64,000 nucleotides of DNA. Origin: Piscinibacter sp. XHJ-5. GTDB taxonomy: Bacteria > Pseudomonadota > Gammaproteobacteria > Burkholderiales > Burkholderiaceae_C. Position 1 is the stretch's first letter; each line of letters begins with the position of its first letter. The notes beneath the pieces were generated by a model. The model did no database searches. It was not told the DNA's origin and saw nothing but the letters and a program-made list of their open reading frames with translations. Of the stretch, positions 24,453-32,800 are shown piece after piece. The stretch spans positions 1,860,001 through 1,924,000 of the forward strand of contig NZ_CP123228.1 of assembly GCF_029855045.1 (NCBI RefSeq), written 5' to 3'. A program made the position numbers and the translations under genes.

Positions 24453-25172
24453 ATGAAACGCAGCCTCAAGGCGGTATCGGCGACCGTCGTTGCCACGCTG
24501 GTGCTTCTGCTGACCGGCATCGCGTGGTACGGCGTTTCCTCGCCGCCCGCACAGCCCGTTCCGCTGCCGGCCCATCTCGTCGATGCGACCTCGATGGAAG
24601 GCGAGCGGCTTCTCGCCGGCGCTTCTGCCAAGACGGACCACGGGCAGCTTCTTCCCTACTTCGTCGTCCAGAGCCGCCGGGCGTTCTGCGGCGTGGCCAC
24701 TGCATCGATGGTCGTCAACGCGGCGCTTCATCCCCAGCCGCCGCTGAGGCAGTCCTCGTTCTTCGGCACGGACATTTCCGGGCTGCAGACGAACGTCGCC
24801 GTCACCCTGCGGGGAATGACGCTCGAGCAATTGGCGCAGCTGCTCGCCTTGCGCGGCCTTCAGGTGCAGACGGTGCACGCCACGAAGTCCAGTGTCGAAG
24901 ATTTCCGTCGCGTCGCGGCTGCCACGTTGAGCGAGCCGCAGCAGCTGCTCGTCGTGAACTACGATCGCCGGCGACTGGGTCAGGAGGGAGTGGGGCACAT
25001 CTCGCCGGTCGGCGCCTATCACGCGGAATCGGACCGCCTGCTGATCATGGACGTCGCCGCGTACAAGTATCCGCAGACCTGGGTGAAGCTGCCCGACCTC
25101 TGGTCCGCCATGAACACCATCGACACCGACTCGGGCCAGACCCGCGGATTCCTTCTCATTCGGGCGGATTGA
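24453..25172 (+). CDS. Phytochelatin-synthase-family cysteine peptidase, exported or membrane-anchored
   Basis: The 239-residue protein has an N-terminal hydrophobic segment (about 8-28) and a papain-like phytochelatin-synthase domain. The catalytic residues are readable: Gln73, Cys79 (RRAFCGVATASMVVNA), His182 (GVGHISPVGAYH) and Asp200 (LLIMDVAAYKYP). Bacterial members, which lack the plant C-terminal Cys-rich part, mainly cleave glycine from glutathione and make little phytochelatin. The anchor suggests action in the periplasm. Its 3' end overlaps that of the DsbA-family gene by 17 bp on the other strand. Confidence 0.87.
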   Translation: MKRSLKAVSATVVATLVLLLTGIAWYGVSSPPAQPVPLPAHLVDATSMEGERLLAGASAKTDHGQLLPYFVVQSRRAFCGVATASMVVNAALHPQPPLRQSSFFGTDISGLQTNVAVTLRGMTLEQLAQLLALRGLQVQTVHATKSSVEDFRRVAAATLSEPQQLLVVNYDRRRLGQEGVGHISPVGAYHAESDRLLIMDVAAYKYPQTWVKLPDLWSAMNTIDTDSGQTRGFLLIRAD

Positions 25173-25800
25173 CCCGTTGCCGGAGCTCCGCGGCCAGGAC
25201 CTCGGGTCGACCCAGGTAGCGCCCGACGTCCAGCACGCGCATCCGGCCGTCGATCTCCAGCACGAAGCCCGGAAAGCCTGCGACGCCGACCCGGTTCATC
25301 AGCGCCCGCGTGCCCGCGATGTGCGCTTGCACGGCCGGGCCTTCGACCGCGGCCAGCGCCTGCTCGAACGTCCCGGGCTCCAGGCCGATGTCGACCGCCA
25401 GCTCGACCAGCACCGCGCGCTCGGCAATGCGCCGACCTTCGACGTAGTGCGCCTGCTGGAGTCGCGCGAGCATGTCGAGCCCCCGCCCGGCGACGTCCTG
25501 CGCCGCCAGCATGGCGGCGATCGGCGGTTGTGAATCGAACACGGCGGACTCGTCTCGCAACAGCCCGTCGAAGTAGGCGGCGCCGAAGGGCTGGCCGCTC
25601 AGCTGCGCGATGCGCCGGTCGTGGGGCATGACGAACGCGCGCAGCTGCGGGCTGACGCGGCGGCGCTGCGCGCCGGCCATCAGGCCGCCGCCGTGCGGAC
25701 GGACGTCGACCACGTCGCGCGCCGCCTTCACCAGCGGCGCGGCGCCGTAGCACCAGCCGCACAGCGGGTCGTGGATGTAGTGCAGGGTTGCGGTGTGCAT
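25156..25800 (-). CDS. DsbA-family (FrnE-like) thiol oxidoreductase
   Basis: The 214-residue protein has a thioredoxin-fold active site Cys14-Gly-Trp-Cys17 (HDPLCGWCYGAAPL) very close to the N-terminus and no signal peptide, so it acts in the cytoplasm like FrnE/2-hydroxychromene-isomerase relatives. The cis-proline strand GVAGFPGFVLEIDG is present. ATG 25800 gives the usual short leader. It converges on, and slightly overlaps, the phytochelatin-synthase-like gene; both are thiol-related, which may or may not be meaningful. Confidence 0.82.
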   Translation of the reverse strand: MHTATLHYIHDPLCGWCYGAAPLVKAARDVVDVRPHGGGLMAGAQRRRVSPQLRAFVMPHDRRIAQLSGQPFGAAYFDGLLRDESAVFDSQPPIAAMLAAQDVAGRGLDMLARLQQAHYVEGRRIAERAVLVELAVDIGLEPGTFEQALAAVEGPAVQAHIAGTRALMNRVGVAGFPGFVLEIDGRMRVLDVGRYLGRPEVLAAELRQRVNPPE

Positions 25801-25990
25801 GATGAGCGTGAATCTATGCAAGCCCGACCGGTCGATAAAGACCGGATTCGGAGATTGATCGTTGCACCGACCGTTGGAATGGACCTGCCATGGTGGACGA
25901 AGAATCGGGCTGAGGTATCGAAGCCTGCTCAGGTGGTGCCGGGACTTCGACGCCTCAGTCCGAACGGGGTGGGTGCACTGCTGCTCCCCC

Positions 25991-26917
25991 TCAACGCGGT
26001 ACGCGCTTTCCCGGCGGCGCGTCCCACGGCGCGGTCGCTCCACCAAAGCGCGCCGCGAGGAAATCGACCAGCAGGCGCAGCGCGAGCGGCTGGTGCCGGC
26101 GCGACAGGTACACCGCATGAATGCCCAGCACCTCCGGCTCGTGGTCCGGCAGCAGTTGCACCAGCTCACCGCGGCGCAACTGCTCGGTGACGAAGTAGGT
26201 GGGCAGCATGCCGATGCCGGCGCCGGCCAGAACGGCACGGCGGAGGATGGCGGTTTCGTTGGTGAACAGGCTTCCGGAGACCGGGATCTCGATCGCTCTG
26301 CCGGCGCGTGTGAGCCGATATGTCGTGCCGCTGCCGAAGGCGTGCCCGATGCACGGATGTGTCTTGAGTTCATCCGCGGTCCCCGGGTGACCATGCCGGG
26401 CCAGGTACGACGGCGCGGCGCAGAGCACCGAGCGGCACTGCGTCAGCGCCCTCGACACCAGGCCGGGGTCCAGCGTGTTGGAGATGCGCACCGCGAGGTC
26501 GATGCGATCCTCGACCAGATCCACCGCGCGGTCGACAACCAGCAAGTCCACTCGCACCCGCTGGTGGTGCCGCTGGAAGTCCACGAGCGCGGCCGTCAGC
26601 TGGGCTTCGGCGAAGGAGGGCGACGTGGTGATGCGAAGCGTTCCATCGGGCTCGCGGCTGCGGTCGCCGGCACGGTGTTGCATCTCCTGGGCCAGCTCCA
26701 GCAGCTGCCGGCACGACACCATCGCCGCTTGTCCCGCATCGGTCAGGCTCACGCGTCGGGTGGTCCGATGCAGCAGCCTGCTCCCGAGCCACTCCTCTGC
26801 CGCCGCCAGGTGGCGACTCACCATGGCCGGCGACATGCCCAGCCTTTCAGCGGCCTGGGTCAGGCTGGCGCGGTCGGCCACTTCGACGAAGACGCGCGCG
26901 GAGGTCAAACGGTCCAT
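25991..26917 (-). CDS. LysR-family regulator (CrgA-like), divergent from the MBL gene
   Basis: The 308-residue product has the winged helix (VFVEVADRASLTQAAERLGMSPAMVSRHLAAAEEWLG) and a LysR effector domain (TLRITTSPSFAEAQL, IDLAVRISNTLDPGLVSRAL). It starts at ATG 26917, directly followed upstream by a TTCAT-N11-ATGAA box. It is divergent from the MBL-fold gene and probably controls it. The 190 bp after its stop (25801-25990) hold no gene. Confidence 0.88.
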   Translation of the reverse strand: MDRLTSARVFVEVADRASLTQAAERLGMSPAMVSRHLAAAEEWLGSRLLHRTTRRVSLTDAGQAAMVSCRQLLELAQEMQHRAGDRSREPDGTLRITTSPSFAEAQLTAALVDFQRHHQRVRVDLLVVDRAVDLVEDRIDLAVRISNTLDPGLVSRALTQCRSVLCAAPSYLARHGHPGTADELKTHPCIGHAFGSGTTYRLTRAGRAIEIPVSGSLFTNETAILRRAVLAGAGIGMLPTYFVTEQLRRGELVQLLPDHEPEVLGIHAVYLSRRHQPLALRLLVDFLAARFGGATAPWDAPPGKRVPR

Positions 26918-26938
26918 TTCATCGATCCGTGCAATGAA
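26918..26938. promoter_or_regulatory. TTCAT-N11-ATGAA inverted repeat, candidate LysR box
   Basis: TTCAT (26918-26922) and ATGAA (26934-26938) flank 11 bases, matching the T-N11-A rule. The site abuts the LysR start codon and lies 81 bp before the MBL gene, consistent with autoregulation. Confidence 0.5.
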
Positions 26939-27018
26939 TCATCAACGAGACGGCAGTTTATCTCTTGCGATTGCATCAATACAGTCCACGGCTGTTCACC
27001 AGACCCCAGGAGATCGTC

Positions 27019-27909
27019 ATGTCGTCCCCTCTGAAGCTCGTTCGTTCACTGACCGCCGCCTTCGCCGTCGGCATGGTCGCCGCCGGCGGTGCCGGTGCCC
27101 AGACCGCAGCGCCGCTGTCGCTCAAGGTCTACAACGCCGACGGCAACAGCTTTCATGTCAATGCGGTCGTCGTGAGCGGCAAGACCGAGGCAGTCGTGAT
27201 CGACGCCGGCTTCACGCGCGCCGACGCGCTGCGCATCGCGGCCAACGCCCTCGACAGCGGCAAGACCGTCAAGACCATCCTTGTCAGCAACGCCGACCCC
27301 GACTTCTACTTCGGTGCCGAGACGCTGAAAGCGGTGTTCCCGCAGGCGCAGGTGCTCGCCACGCCGGCCGTGCGCGAGAAGATCCAGAGCAAGGTCGCCG
27401 GCAAGCTCGCGTTCTGGGGACCGAAGATGGGCGCCAACGCGCCCCGGCAGCCGATCGTTCCCGACGAGCTGAAGGGGGTGACCCTCACGGTCGACGGCGA
27501 GGCCATCGAGCTGCGCGGCACCACCGGCGAACTGGCGCACCGCCCTTACGTCTGGATCCCTTCGCTGAAGGCGATCGTCGGCAACATCGCGGTGTTCGGC
27601 AACCTGCACGTCTGGACTGCCGACACGCAGAAGGACAGCGAGCGCAGGGCCTGGCTCGCTCAGCTCGACGAGATGCAGGCGCTGAAGCCCGCCACGGTCG
27701 TGCCCGGCCACATGGCGGCCGGCACGGCGCTGGACGAGAGCGCGATCCGCTACACACGGGAGTACCTGCAACGCTTCGAGGCCGAGACGCCCAAGGCCAG
27801 GAGCGGCGCCGAACTGATCGAGGCGATGAAGAAGGCCTACCCGCAAGCCGGCCTGCCGGTCGCGCTCGACATCGGGGCCAAGGTCGCCAAGGGCGAGATG
27901 AAGTGGTGA
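27019..27909 (+). CDS. Exported MBL-fold protein with a degenerate metal-binding motif
   Basis: The 296-residue protein has a signal peptide (cleaved near GAGAQ) and a metallo-beta-lactamase fold: VVIDAGFTRADA strand, the first metal-ligand site, and VPGHM later. In relatives the site reads roughly S-H-A-D-P-D-H; here residues 90-96 are SNADPDF, so both histidines are lost (Asn91, Phe96). Metal binding is probably reduced or changed and the protein may be non-catalytic. ATG 27019 has CAGGAG before it; the frame upstream lacks a signal. It is divergent from a LysR gene. Function unknown. Confidence 0.8.
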   Translation: MSSPLKLVRSLTAAFAVGMVAAGGAGAQTAAPLSLKVYNADGNSFHVNAVVVSGKTEAVVIDAGFTRADALRIAANALDSGKTVKTILVSNADPDFYFGAETLKAVFPQAQVLATPAVREKIQSKVAGKLAFWGPKMGANAPRQPIVPDELKGVTLTVDGEAIELRGTTGELAHRPYVWIPSLKAIVGNIAVFGNLHVWTADTQKDSERRAWLAQLDEMQALKPATVVPGHMAAGTALDESAIRYTREYLQRFEAETPKARSGAELIEAMKKAYPQAGLPVALDIGAKVAKGEMKW

Positions 27910-27928
27910 TCTGGCGTAGCGCCGAGCG

Positions 27929-29887
27929 CTACGCCCGACCGCGGCGAATCACGTCGAACCGCAGCCCGCTCGAACCCTCGCCGCGTCCGGTCGTCTTGCG
28001 GCGACCGATCCACAGCAGCGCCTTGCCCTGCGCGTCGCGCGCGTAGTTGAAGGCGCGCTTGACCTCGATGCCGTCGCGCGGCACCTCCTCCTCGGCGATG
28101 CGCAGGTAGTCGCCATCCACCGGCGCGTTCGGGTCCAGGCGCAGGATCGCGCCGCGCGGATGGAACATGAAGCCTTGCAGCCGGTTGTCGGGCGGGCCCT
28201 GCTCCGGCTTCTGCTCGACGAAAGGCGCGGCCCGCAGCCGCTCGATGAAGGCCTTGTAGTCGGCGTTGCGCGGATCGTTCAGCCGCAGCGGGGTGACCTG
28301 GTAGTGATGCGTGACGACGCCGCGCTGCAGCTGGATCGCCCACTGGGCCGGCGTCGCGCCGGCCTTCTTCACCGGCAGGAAGGGAATCCAGTGCGCCGCC
28401 ACCGGCGTCTGCAGGGTGTAGTGCAGCGGCGCGCCGTCGGCGGCGGGCACGGCATCGGGCGGCGGGCGCAGCTGCTGGCTCGTCGACAGCCGGTGGCTCT
28501 CGAACTTGCGGTCGAGCGGCTCGCCCGAGGTGCCCTGCACGCGCTTCTCGATGCCCCAGACCATGTTGGCCATCTCGTCGCGCATCATCAGCACATGCTC
28601 CAGCGGTGCGCCCTCCAGCGCCTTCACCGCAGGGCACAGGTACAGGATGTCGTTCAGCCGCGGACGCGGCGCCAGCGCACTCGTGCCCACGCTCATCTCG
28701 TACATCGTCCACTGCGTGCCATCGGGGTTGGTCGCCGGCGGGATCTTCACCGTGATGCCGAAGTTGTCGAGCACGTCGAGCCTGGCGACACGGTACAGCG
28801 CGTTGACCGGCAGCGTCACCGGCAGCGTGAACCAGTCGTTGCCGAACACCAGCGCGTATTCGATCACCGCGAGCCGCGCCAGGTCGTTCTTCGCCGCGCC
28901 CAGCATCCCGAAGCTGACGCGACCATCCTCGAACTCCCAGTACCGGTCGGCCGGCATGCCGGGGTAGCGCGCGATCGCCGGCATGGGCGGGCGCTTGGGT
29001 TCGACCTCGATGAGCTGCACGCCCGGCCCCGCCTGCGCCGCGTCGGCATTGACGGTGAACGTGTGCCAGTCGAGGCGGCCGTCGGCGTATTCGTCGGCGT
29101 CGAGCTTCAGCAGCGGCGCGGTGCCGTCGGCCTGCAGGGAAAAGGCGTACTCGAGGCGCTGCGGGTTCCAGTACGGGCTCGGGCCGGGCGTGCCACCCTC
29201 GAGCGCGAAATCGTCCAGCCATGCGACCCAGCGCGTCGCCGCCCCGCGAAACGCCGCGAGCTGAGCTGCGCCCAGGCCGAGGCCGCTGCCGAAGGCATCG
29301 AGGCCGGCGTCGTTGCCGATGAGCGGGCGCAGGTCGGCCGCGACGGCGAGAGCGTCGACCGCCTTGCCGTTCAGCAGCGCGTTCCACACGAAGCCGGCGT
29401 TGTCCGCGGCCGGATCGTCCGGCGCGACGATGGCCGCCGGATAGCGGTCGAGCAAGGCCGCCAGCGCGCCGCCGGCGCCGGCGGCGCGCAGCTGGCGCAT
29501 CAGCTGCTGCCCGGCCTGCGCGTTGAGCTTGGGATGCGCGGCCAGCACCTGCTCGCGCTCCACCAGCGCCTCGACCGGCGCCGCGCCGGCCAGCGCCTGC
29601 GCGGGTGCGTCGCCGCCCACCAGCGACGTGACCGGCACGCCCTCGATGCGCAAGCCCGCCTTGATGGGGCTGCCCGCATCCTCGCCCTGGAACTCGTTGA
29701 ACTGCCACTGGCGCGCGAGCATCCACAGCGGATCGGCGACGCGCGCCTGCAGCGCCTCGGACACGTCGTCGCTGGTCGGCAGCGGCTCCAGTCGGGACCA
29801 GGTGGTGGCCGACGGATCCGGCTTGGCGATGACGGCCGCCAATGACTCGATGCCGATGGCCTTTGCGGAGACTCGGTAGACAGCCAT
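27929..29887 (-). CDS. Protein A of a four-gene giant-protein operon, function unknown
   Basis: The 652-residue product has no signal peptide or membrane segment. A strongly patterned motif, LARQWQFNEFQGEDAG (about 57-72), follows an N-terminal 50 residues; later come GNDWFTLPVTLP, MANMVWGIEKRVQG and a C-terminal RGAILRLDPNAPVDGDYLRIAEEEVPRDG segment. I have seen such QWQ-x-GEFQGEDAG motifs in uncharacterised proteins of large-protein clusters, but no activity is known to me. It is the last gene of the operon, 7 bp after protein B. The stop lies 19 bp from the convergent MBL gene. Confidence 0.85.
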   Translation of the reverse strand: MAVYRVSAKAIGIESLAAVIAKPDPSATTWSRLEPLPTSDDVSEALQARVADPLWMLARQWQFNEFQGEDAGSPIKAGLRIEGVPVTSLVGGDAPAQALAGAAPVEALVEREQVLAAHPKLNAQAGQQLMRQLRAAGAGGALAALLDRYPAAIVAPDDPAADNAGFVWNALLNGKAVDALAVAADLRPLIGNDAGLDAFGSGLGLGAAQLAAFRGAATRWVAWLDDFALEGGTPGPSPYWNPQRLEYAFSLQADGTAPLLKLDADEYADGRLDWHTFTVNADAAQAGPGVQLIEVEPKRPPMPAIARYPGMPADRYWEFEDGRVSFGMLGAAKNDLARLAVIEYALVFGNDWFTLPVTLPVNALYRVARLDVLDNFGITVKIPPATNPDGTQWTMYEMSVGTSALAPRPRLNDILYLCPAVKALEGAPLEHVLMMRDEMANMVWGIEKRVQGTSGEPLDRKFESHRLSTSQQLRPPPDAVPAADGAPLHYTLQTPVAAHWIPFLPVKKAGATPAQWAIQLQRGVVTHHYQVTPLRLNDPRNADYKAFIERLRAAPFVEQKPEQGPPDNRLQGFMFHPRGAILRLDPNAPVDGDYLRIAEEEVPRDGIEVKRAFNYARDAQGKALLWIGRRKTTGRGEGSSGLRFDVIRRGRA

Positions 29888-29894
29888 GGGGTCC

Positions 29895-32800
29895 TCACTC
29901 GAAGGTGGCCAGCTTGCCGGCGGCCATCTTCATGAAGCTGTTCTCGCTCGCCGCGCCGCCTGCGGCGCGCAGCACCGCGAGGTTCTTGTCGAGCATGCTC
30001 GCGAAGTCCACCGAGGGCACGTCGCGCTTGAAGTTGTTGGACAGGAAGATGCCCGGCAGCACGAGGCCCAGGCCCTTCAGGTCCTGCGGCCGCACCGCAC
30101 GCAGCCGCGCGAGCGACATGGCTTCGTCGACGGTGGCCAGCAGCGCCTCCAGCGTCCAGCTGTCGGCCGCGGGATCGGCCGGCACGGCCAGCAGCATGCT
30201 TTGCGGCGGACGCGCGCCGGGCGCATCGAAGTGAAAGCCCAGGCCGGTGGTCTCGCGGTCGGTCGGGATGGTCTCCGACCATTCGTCGATGAACAGGCCC
30301 GCCAGCGTGTCGCCCGACGCGATGGCGGCGAGCGCCGCGGGTGCGTGGGCCACGACGGCCACTGTGCCGCGCAGGTCCTGCTGCGGCGCCGGCGGCAGGG
30401 CACCCCAGCGCGCCGCGGCGTCGCGCGGGAACTGGAGCAGCTTGATGTCCTGCGGCCCGCCGGCCTGGCCCATCGCCTCGGCTGCGGACAGCACGTCGGC
30501 GAGCAGGCCGGTGGCTTCGCGCACGCAGCCGAGCTTGGGCAGCCAGCCTGCGATCGCCAGATCGTCGCCGCCCAGCAGCGTGCCGCGATCGCCCAGGGTC
30601 GCCGCGGCATCGGCCGCGTAGGCGCCCAGGTCGAAGCGAGGCAGCACCGGGAAGGCCTTGCCCAGGATCGCGGCGATGCGATCGAGCGCGGCCTGCGCCT
30701 GCCGCGCGAGGCCGTCGGTGGCGACCGGCGGCGGCGCCGCATCGAGCCGGGCCCGCACTTCGGCGAGCAGGCCCTTCGCGCGCGCATGCGCCAGCTCGAC
30801 GGTGTCGGCGGGACTCACACGCTCGCCTTCACCCGCGCTTGCCGCGACACGCTCGCTCGGCAGCGCGCTGCGCCAGCCGAGTGCGCGCGCCTGGGCCAGC
30901 GCCGCGTGCAATGCGGCGAGCAGCGCGGCGCGATTCGGCGCATCGGGTGCCAGGCTCACGAAGCCCTGCTCGTCGAGCGGCACTGGCGCGATCGCCGCCG
31001 CCAGCGCGGCGATCGCCGCCTGCGCGGGTGCCTCGGCGGCCTGCAGGCGCAGCAGCAGCTCGGGCAGGTCGACGCCGGCGAACTCGCCCTCGTTCAGCGT
31101 CGCGTCGGTCTCGACGCCGTTCTCGGCGCGCACCATGTCCATGCGGCGCAGCGGCCGCGCCTTGTCGATCAGGCGCCGCAAGAGCCAGGCGAACGATTCG
31201 AACGCGACCAGCCCGTGCCTGCCGGCCTGCGGCGAGGACCCTTGCAGCACCACGGCCTGGCGCTCCGGCACGGCGCCGGGCAGCGCGCGCGCCTGCGCGG
31301 CCAGCGCGGCGCCGATGCGCTCCTGCACCTCGCTCTGTCCGCCGCCTTGCTGCGCCTCGCTGCCCAGCACCAGCGCCAGCGGCGACAGGCCCAGCTCGGA
31401 CAGGCCCACCTGGAGCGCCACGCCGGAGTCGGTCCACGAGACGATCTTCGGCGGCTCGGCATCGTCGAGCACCGCGTTCATCAGCTTCGCGCCGAAGACA
31501 TAGCCGGCCGGATCGCCCAGCAGGCCGGCCAGCCACGCGTTCAGGCGCGGCTCGACCTGCGCGGCCAGGTCGTCGTCGGCGATGCCGCCCCACGGCCCCA
31601 CGTCTGCCGACTGCAGCGCCACGACGACCCGCTGCGTGTAGCCGCGCGTGCTGTGCGGCGTGTCGACCACCCGCGACTCGGGCGGGCGCTGCTGCTTGTC
31701 GAGGGACTGCATCGCCGCGCCGGCGCCGTCCATGTTGCCGCCGGCCACCTGGAACACGCTCTCGGCGATCAGCAGGTCGCTCACCGAATCCATCTGGTCG
31801 AGCAGCTCGTCGAGGATGCGCGCGATGGTCGACTGGTCGCCGGCGCTCAGCGCCAGCGGCGGGTCGGTGGAGGCGACGACGGGGCCTATGCCCTTCGCAC
31901 GGTACTCGGCGATGAGGCGCACGCCGTCGATGACGTTGCGCGCCGAGATCGCTTCGCTCGCCTCGTCGCCCGCCTTGTCGCCTGCCGGCATGAGCGGAAA
32001 GGCGCGCCGCAGCTCGAGGATGTGCTGCGAGAGCGCCGCGTCGCGCAGCCCGCGCTCGAAGCGATAGCCCAGAAGCGCCGCCATCGACTGGCCGTTGGCG
32101 ATGCCCTCGAGCAGCCGCTTCGCGCGCTTCACGCGGTGCGAGCGAAGGTCGACGTCGAAGGCCCCGGCGGCGGCCTGCCGGTTGGCGACATGCGCGCTTC
32201 GCAGGATGGCGGCGGTGGCCGCCTGCTGCAGCGAGGGTGCATGCACGTAGCCGAAGCTGTCGGCCGACTGGTCGACCGGGCGCACCGAGTCGGGCAGCAG
32301 GTCCTCGACGACGCCGAAGGCGCCGAGATGCACGCCTTCCGGCGCGCTTTCGCGCATCTCGTCGAGCCGCTTGGTGGCCAGCGAGGTGATCCACGCGTCG
32401 AGGCGGTGCGAATACAGGTCGAGCGTGGTCCGCAATGCATGGCTGAGCTCGCCGGCCTTGCGGTCCTTCAGGAACGCGAGGCTCTCGCCGAACTTCGCGA
32501 TGTTCTGCAGCTGCTCGGGCCAGTTGGCGACGACCTGCCCGAAGTGGCTGCCGATGAACGCCTCGACCGACGCCGCCGCGCCGGTGGTGCCCGGCAGCTG
32601 CAGGCCCAGCACCGCGTTGGCATGGCCCAGGTCGAACTGGTCGCCGATCGGCGTGGCCACGTCCACGCCGACGTACTCGGCCGGACGCAGGCGCCTGGCC
32701 TCGGTCTTCATCGCCGCGCTCAGGCTGGTGCGCTCCAGCACGTGCTTGAGGAACAGGCCACGGCCGGACTGCAGCAGCTCCTCGTCGGCCGCGAAGGCCA

